From Caryophanales bacterium UBA6448 (lineage in GTDB: Bacteria > Bacillota_I > Bacilli_A > RF39 > UBA660), in NCBI GenBank assembly GCA_002439555.1, contig DJOC01000088.1, forward strand, positions 1,318 through 10,270: DNA of 8,953 bases, given 5' to 3'. Within the stretch, counting starts at the first letter, position 1. The number at the start of each line of letters is the position of its first letter. Positions 7,438-8,953 of this stretch are shown piece after piece. The notes under the pieces were generated by a model that did no database searches, was not told where the DNA came from, and saw only the letters and a list, made by a program, of their open reading frames with translations. Position numbers and translations under genes: made by a program.

Positions 7438-7646
7438 CTTTTCTTAATATACTCTACATCCTCTCTTGGAAATACAATCATACAAACAATATAGGCAAGA
7501 ATTCCACTTCCACCCATTGCACAAAATAATATCCATAAAAGTCTTATAACTGTAGGATCTGCATCAAAATACTCTGCAATACCTGCACATACTCCATCAA
7601 TCATTTTGCCTTCATTAACTTTATATAATTTTTTATTTTTAGCCAT
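7434..7646 (-). CDS. pspC: PspC-domain membrane protein
   Basis: A 70-residue protein matching the PspC (phage shock protein C) domain: KKLYKVNEGKMIDGVCAGIAEYF (5-27), then the family-typical DADPTVIRLLWIL and one hydrophobic membrane segment (about 34-59) with a short charged tail. In proteobacteria PspC senses envelope stress together with PspA/PspB; in Bacillota such single-domain proteins are common and mostly uncharacterised. The start at 7646 fits the family's N terminus, with GGAGG about 11 bases upstream. An in-frame ATG at 7664, overlapping that ribosome site, would add six residues. It is the first gene of a five-gene overlapping operon and the only membrane protein in it, so it may tether or signal to the others. 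Confidence 0.9.
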   Translation of the reverse strand: MAKNKKLYKVNEGKMIDGVCAGIAEYFDADPTVIRLLWILFCAMGGSGILAYIVCMIVFPREDVEYIKKR

Positions 7647-7657
7647 TTTATTTCTTT

Positions 7658-7676
7658 CCTCCATAATTTAATTATA
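7658..7676 (-). promoter_or_regulatory. -10 box and Shine-Dalgarno of the pspC operon
   Basis: On the minus strand a perfect TATAAT (7676-7671) is followed after 8 bases by GGAGG (7662-7658). Transcription would begin at about 7664, next to the ribosome site. No convincing -35 box is visible upstream. The same module precedes the DUF3800 gene. Confidence 0.6.
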
Positions 7677-7680
7677 CATT
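7658..7680. repeat. 23-bp direct repeat, copy 1
   Basis: Identical over 23 bases to 8575-8597, in the same orientation, with divergence on both sides. It contains the -10 box and ribosome site of pspC. Together the two copies bracket the DUF3800 gene and the candidate RNA, 917 bases apart. Confidence 0.85.
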
Positions 7681-7717
7681 TTTTAGTATATATTTACTAG
7701 TTTTTCATATCATATAA

Positions 7718-7746
7718 TTGACATTATTTATTTTATTATGTTAATA
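7718..7746 (+). promoter_or_regulatory. Promoter of the candidate non-coding RNA
   Basis: A perfect -35 TTGACA (7718-7723) lies 17 bases before TTAATA (7741-7746), which would start transcription at about 7753-7754, exactly at the outer stem of the RNA. A perfect TATAAT overlaps downstream (7745-7750), but its spacing from TTGACA would be 21 bases. Either reading puts transcription on the plus strand into the RNA. Confidence 0.6.
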
Positions 7747-7754
7747 TAATGTCA
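7719..7754. repeat. Inverted repeat over the RNA promoter
   Basis: TGACATTAT (7719-7727) and its exact reverse complement ATAATGTCA (7746-7754) are separated by 18 bases. One arm overlaps the -35 box; the other overlaps the -10 region and the start. It could be a repressor site, a cassette boundary, or a hairpin in the DUF3800 mRNA tail. Nine perfect pairs in AT-rich DNA could partly be chance. Confidence 0.5.
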
Positions 7755-7852
7755 GTGAGTTAGTAGTTCGCTGAGTAACTGAAGGGTGCATTATTTGTAC
7801 CAGCAAGCTTGCCTTGTGGGATCCTTCAGTCAGGGGAAAGCTCACTTTTTTT
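7754..7852 (+). ncRNA. Candidate structured non-coding RNA beside the DUF3800 gene
   Basis: About 99 nt with nested pairing and no coding sequence. Visible stems: the outer stem AGTGAG (7754-7759) with CTCACT (7841-7846); a small hairpin with a UUCG loop inside 7759-7779; ACTGAAGG (7778-7785) with CCTTCAGT (7823-7830); GGTGCA (7785-7790) with TGTACC (7796-7801); and GCAAG (7803-7807) with CTTGT (7813-7817). Single bases shared between stems mean not all form at full length at once. Two stems use G-U pairs that would be A-C mismatches on the other strand, so the plus strand is favoured. A promoter precedes it and eight Ts follow it. It is noticeably more GC-rich than its flanks. It does not match the SRP RNA, 6S, T-box or riboswitch cores I know. 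Structured RNAs adjacent to DUF3800 genes were reported in comparative-genomics surveys; I cannot assign a subclass, and function is unknown. Confidence 0.75.
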
Positions 7853-7853
7853 T
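7841..7853 (+). terminator. 3' end of the candidate RNA: closing stem plus U8
   Basis: CTCACT closes the outer stem of the RNA and is continuous with eight Ts (7846-7853), as in an intrinsic terminator whose loop is the whole RNA. It lies inside the last codons of the DUF3800 gene on the opposite strand, where the T-run encodes the terminal lysines. Confidence 0.6.
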
Positions 7854-8567
7854 ATTTGTTAAATAATTAATTAAGTTGTATAATTCAAATGCTTTTGCAT
7901 CACTCGGAACTATTTTAAGACCATAACTTACATAATTATGGTTTTTATAATATATATTATTTTTAATTTTATTTATATATTCAAAATGTGTATTATTATT
8001 GTATTTTAATGATTGAAATAAAGAACTGCAACAACAATCAGCAAGTTGTAAAAGTTTTTTTCTTTCATTCGGAATTATTTTAATATTTTTGATTAAAGAA
8101 CTATCAATTTCAAATTTACTATGATTATGATGATTTATATAATTAATTAAGTTATTTTTAGATAAATTACCTCTACTACTTATAACTATGTTAGCCCTAC
8201 CATTGTTTTCTTTCATAATCCAAGTAATTCTCTCAAATAAATATCCACTAAAAAATAAATAAATGTTATTTGATGGAATTAACTTGATACTTTTTGTATC
8301 AATTATTACATTAACAATTTTGATATCTAAACTTCCAATTTTTTCCATAATCATAAGTTTATTTGGAAAACCTTTTATAGAATTCCAATGTAATTGTTTT
8401 TTTATATCAATTTCTAAATTATTCTTAATATAATCTACTTCTTTTGAAATCTCCAAATCTTTATTTTTGGGAACTATTATCGCTGTTAAAATAAAGTATT
8501 TTGATCCCTTATTTAAGCCCTCATCCCCTGCTTCATCAATGTATACATTATAATCTTTGTTGTTCAT
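7842..8567 (-). CDS. DUF3800-family protein (predicted RNase H-like fold)
   Basis: A 241-residue protein with the DUF3800 hallmarks: YIDEAGDEG (9-17) with acidic D11 and E12, a strand FILTAIIVP (25-33), QLHW (58-61) and the C-terminal QLADCCCSSLFQSL (174-187) with D177. The family has not been assigned a biochemical function; the DE and D positions fit a metal-dependent RNase H-like active site, by inference. The segment where many relatives have another aspartate reads IVISSRG (127-133), so the acidic set may differ. The three cysteines in a row (178-180) are unusual. GGAGGG lies 6 bases before the ATG. The gene starts 21 bases after the tag stop, with its own -10 box in the tag end. Its last codons overlap the tail of the candidate RNA on the other strand, and the mRNA 3' end, if it extends, would be fully complementary to it. 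Confidence 0.88.
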   Translation of the reverse strand: MNNKDYNVYIDEAGDEGLNKGSKYFILTAIIVPKNKDLEISKEVDYIKNNLEIDIKKQLHWNSIKGFPNKLMIMEKIGSLDIKIVNVIIDTKSIKLIPSNNIYLFFSGYLFERITWIMKENNGRANIVISSRGNLSKNNLINYINHHNHSKFEIDSSLIKNIKIIPNERKKLLQLADCCCSSLFQSLKYNNNTHFEYINKIKNNIYYKNHNYVSYGLKIVPSDAKAFELYNLINYLTNKKK

Positions 8568-8574
8568 AATATTC

Positions 8575-8593
8575 CCTCCATAATTTAATTATA
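8575..8593 (-). promoter_or_regulatory. -10 box and Shine-Dalgarno of the DUF3800 gene
   Basis: On the minus strand TATAAT (8593-8588) overlaps the tag stop codon and is followed after 8 bases by GGAGG (8579-8575), with the ATG at 8567. It is the same module as before pspC. The -35 region is weak, so read-through from tag may also contribute. Confidence 0.55.
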
Positions 8594-8597
8594 CATT
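8575..8597. repeat. 23-bp direct repeat, copy 2
   Basis: Identical to 7658-7680 and in the same orientation. It spans the last codons and stop of tag, a TATAAT box and the GGAGG of the DUF3800 gene. Recombination between the copies would remove the DUF3800 gene and the RNA and leave tag next to the pspC ribosome site. Confidence 0.85.
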
Positions 8598-8953
8598 AGA
8601 TTTATATAAAAAGCACTCTTTTTCATGAGAGTAAATAATGCCCACTGCTTGTAAAAAGGAATATATGATAGTACTTCCTACAAACTTCATTCCCTTTTTT
8701 TGTAAATCCTTACTTATTGCATCAGAAAGAGGTGAAGTAACTAAATTGTTTTCATAATATATTTTATCTTTAGTAAAATTGCATAAATACTTATAAAATG
8801 AACCATATTCATTTACTATACTTTTAAAAATTCTACTATTATTTATACTTGCAAGTATCTTATTTTTATTACGAATAATCCCTTTATTTAATAAAAGTTC
8901 GTTAACTTTATTTTCATCAAAACCCATCACTTTATCAATATCAAAATTATCAT
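8589..8953 (-). CDS. tag: DNA-3-methyladenine glycosylase I, C-terminal part (cut by window edge)
   Basis: A base-excision repair enzyme that removes 3-methyladenine from alkylated DNA. The last 120 residues are visible. They match Tag over KGIIRNKNKILASINNSR (helix-hairpin-helix area), the conserved TSPLSDAISKDLQKKGMKFVGST stretch, and the C-terminal H-x3-C (SHEKEC), which supplies two of the four zinc ligands. The frame stays open upstream through FDIDKV to base 8953, so a GTG at 8930 is an internal codon and the true start lies outside the window. The missing N-terminal part should hold the other zinc ligands (Cys and His) and the catalytic pocket residues. The stop lies in the 23-bp repeat, just before the DUF3800 gene. 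Confidence 0.93.
   Translation of the reverse strand, partial: DNFDIDKVMGFDENKVNELLLNKGIIRNKNKILASINNSRIFKSIVNEYGSFYKYLCNFTKDKIYYENNLVTSPLSDAISKDLQKKGMKFVGSTIIYSFLQAVGIIYSHEKECFLYKSNV

Noticed and set aside
7754..7852. Candidate RNA as SRP RNA, 6S RNA, a T-box leader or a known riboswitch
   Set aside because: The SRP GGAA-loop core, the long open 6S bulge, the T-box UGGNACC sequence and the riboswitch cores I know are absent. The U8 tail points away from pspC, so it is not a leader of that gene.
7754..8567. Retron or TnpB/IscB-like guide-RNA system
   Set aside because: There is no reverse transcriptase and no RuvC-type transposon nuclease with its usual motifs. RNA next to an RNase H-like protein is only a loose analogy.
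8589..8930. A complete short protein starting at the GTG at 8930
   Set aside because: The same frame continues upstream to the window edge with residues matching Tag, so this is a cut gene and not a truncated one.
1..8953. Mycoplasma-type code (UGA = Trp)
   Set aside because: Genes end at UGA exactly at overlaps with the next start (6836, 7434), and tryptophans are encoded by UGG.

Overview
The window is very AT-rich and reads like a low-GC Bacillota or Mycoplasmatota-related bacterium, perhaps an uncultured gut Bacilli lineage. Genes are packed tightly, promoters match sigma-A consensus, Shine-Dalgarno sites are purine-rich, and intergenic gaps are short. UGA is used as a stop and tryptophans are encoded by UGG, so this is the standard bacterial code and not the Mycoplasma/Spiroplasma code. 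No rRNA, tRNA, CRISPR array, transposase, integrase or phage structural gene is visible.

Region 1 (58-2527, minus strand) is a metal-resistance unit. A CadC/SmtB-type ArsR repressor overlaps the start of a CadA-type P1B ATPase that exports Zn/Cd/Pb. Its consensus promoter is overlaid by two TGAATA-N2-TATTCA operators. Region 2 (2547-4117, minus) is a three-gene unit: a small acidic protein of unknown function, guanylate kinase (gmk), and an O6-alkylguanine-DNA methyltransferase whose start follows the gmk stop by one base. Region 3 (4165-5646, plus) is a single gene for a cytoplasmic serine beta-lactamase-like hydrolase, ended by a bidirectional terminator.

Region 4 (5647-7676, minus) is a five-gene operon in which every junction overlaps by 1 or 4 bases: a PspC-domain membrane protein, two small unknown proteins, a HAD-like phosphatase-fold protein and a 231-residue unknown. 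Such tight coupling suggests the products work together, but their function is unknown.

Region 5 (7658-8597) is the most interesting part. A DUF3800 gene (minus strand) converges on a candidate structured non-coding RNA of about 100 nt on the plus strand. That RNA has its own promoter, several nested stems with G-U pairs that only work on the plus strand, and a U8 tail lying inside the last codons of the DUF3800 gene. The pair sits between two identical 23-bp direct repeats, each holding a -10 box and Shine-Dalgarno site. This looks like a protein-plus-RNA cassette inserted between tag and the pspC operon. Structured RNAs next to DUF3800 genes have been reported from comparative genomics, but their function is unknown. 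Region 6 (8589-8953, minus) is the C-terminal part of 3-methyladenine DNA glycosylase I (tag), cut by the window edge.
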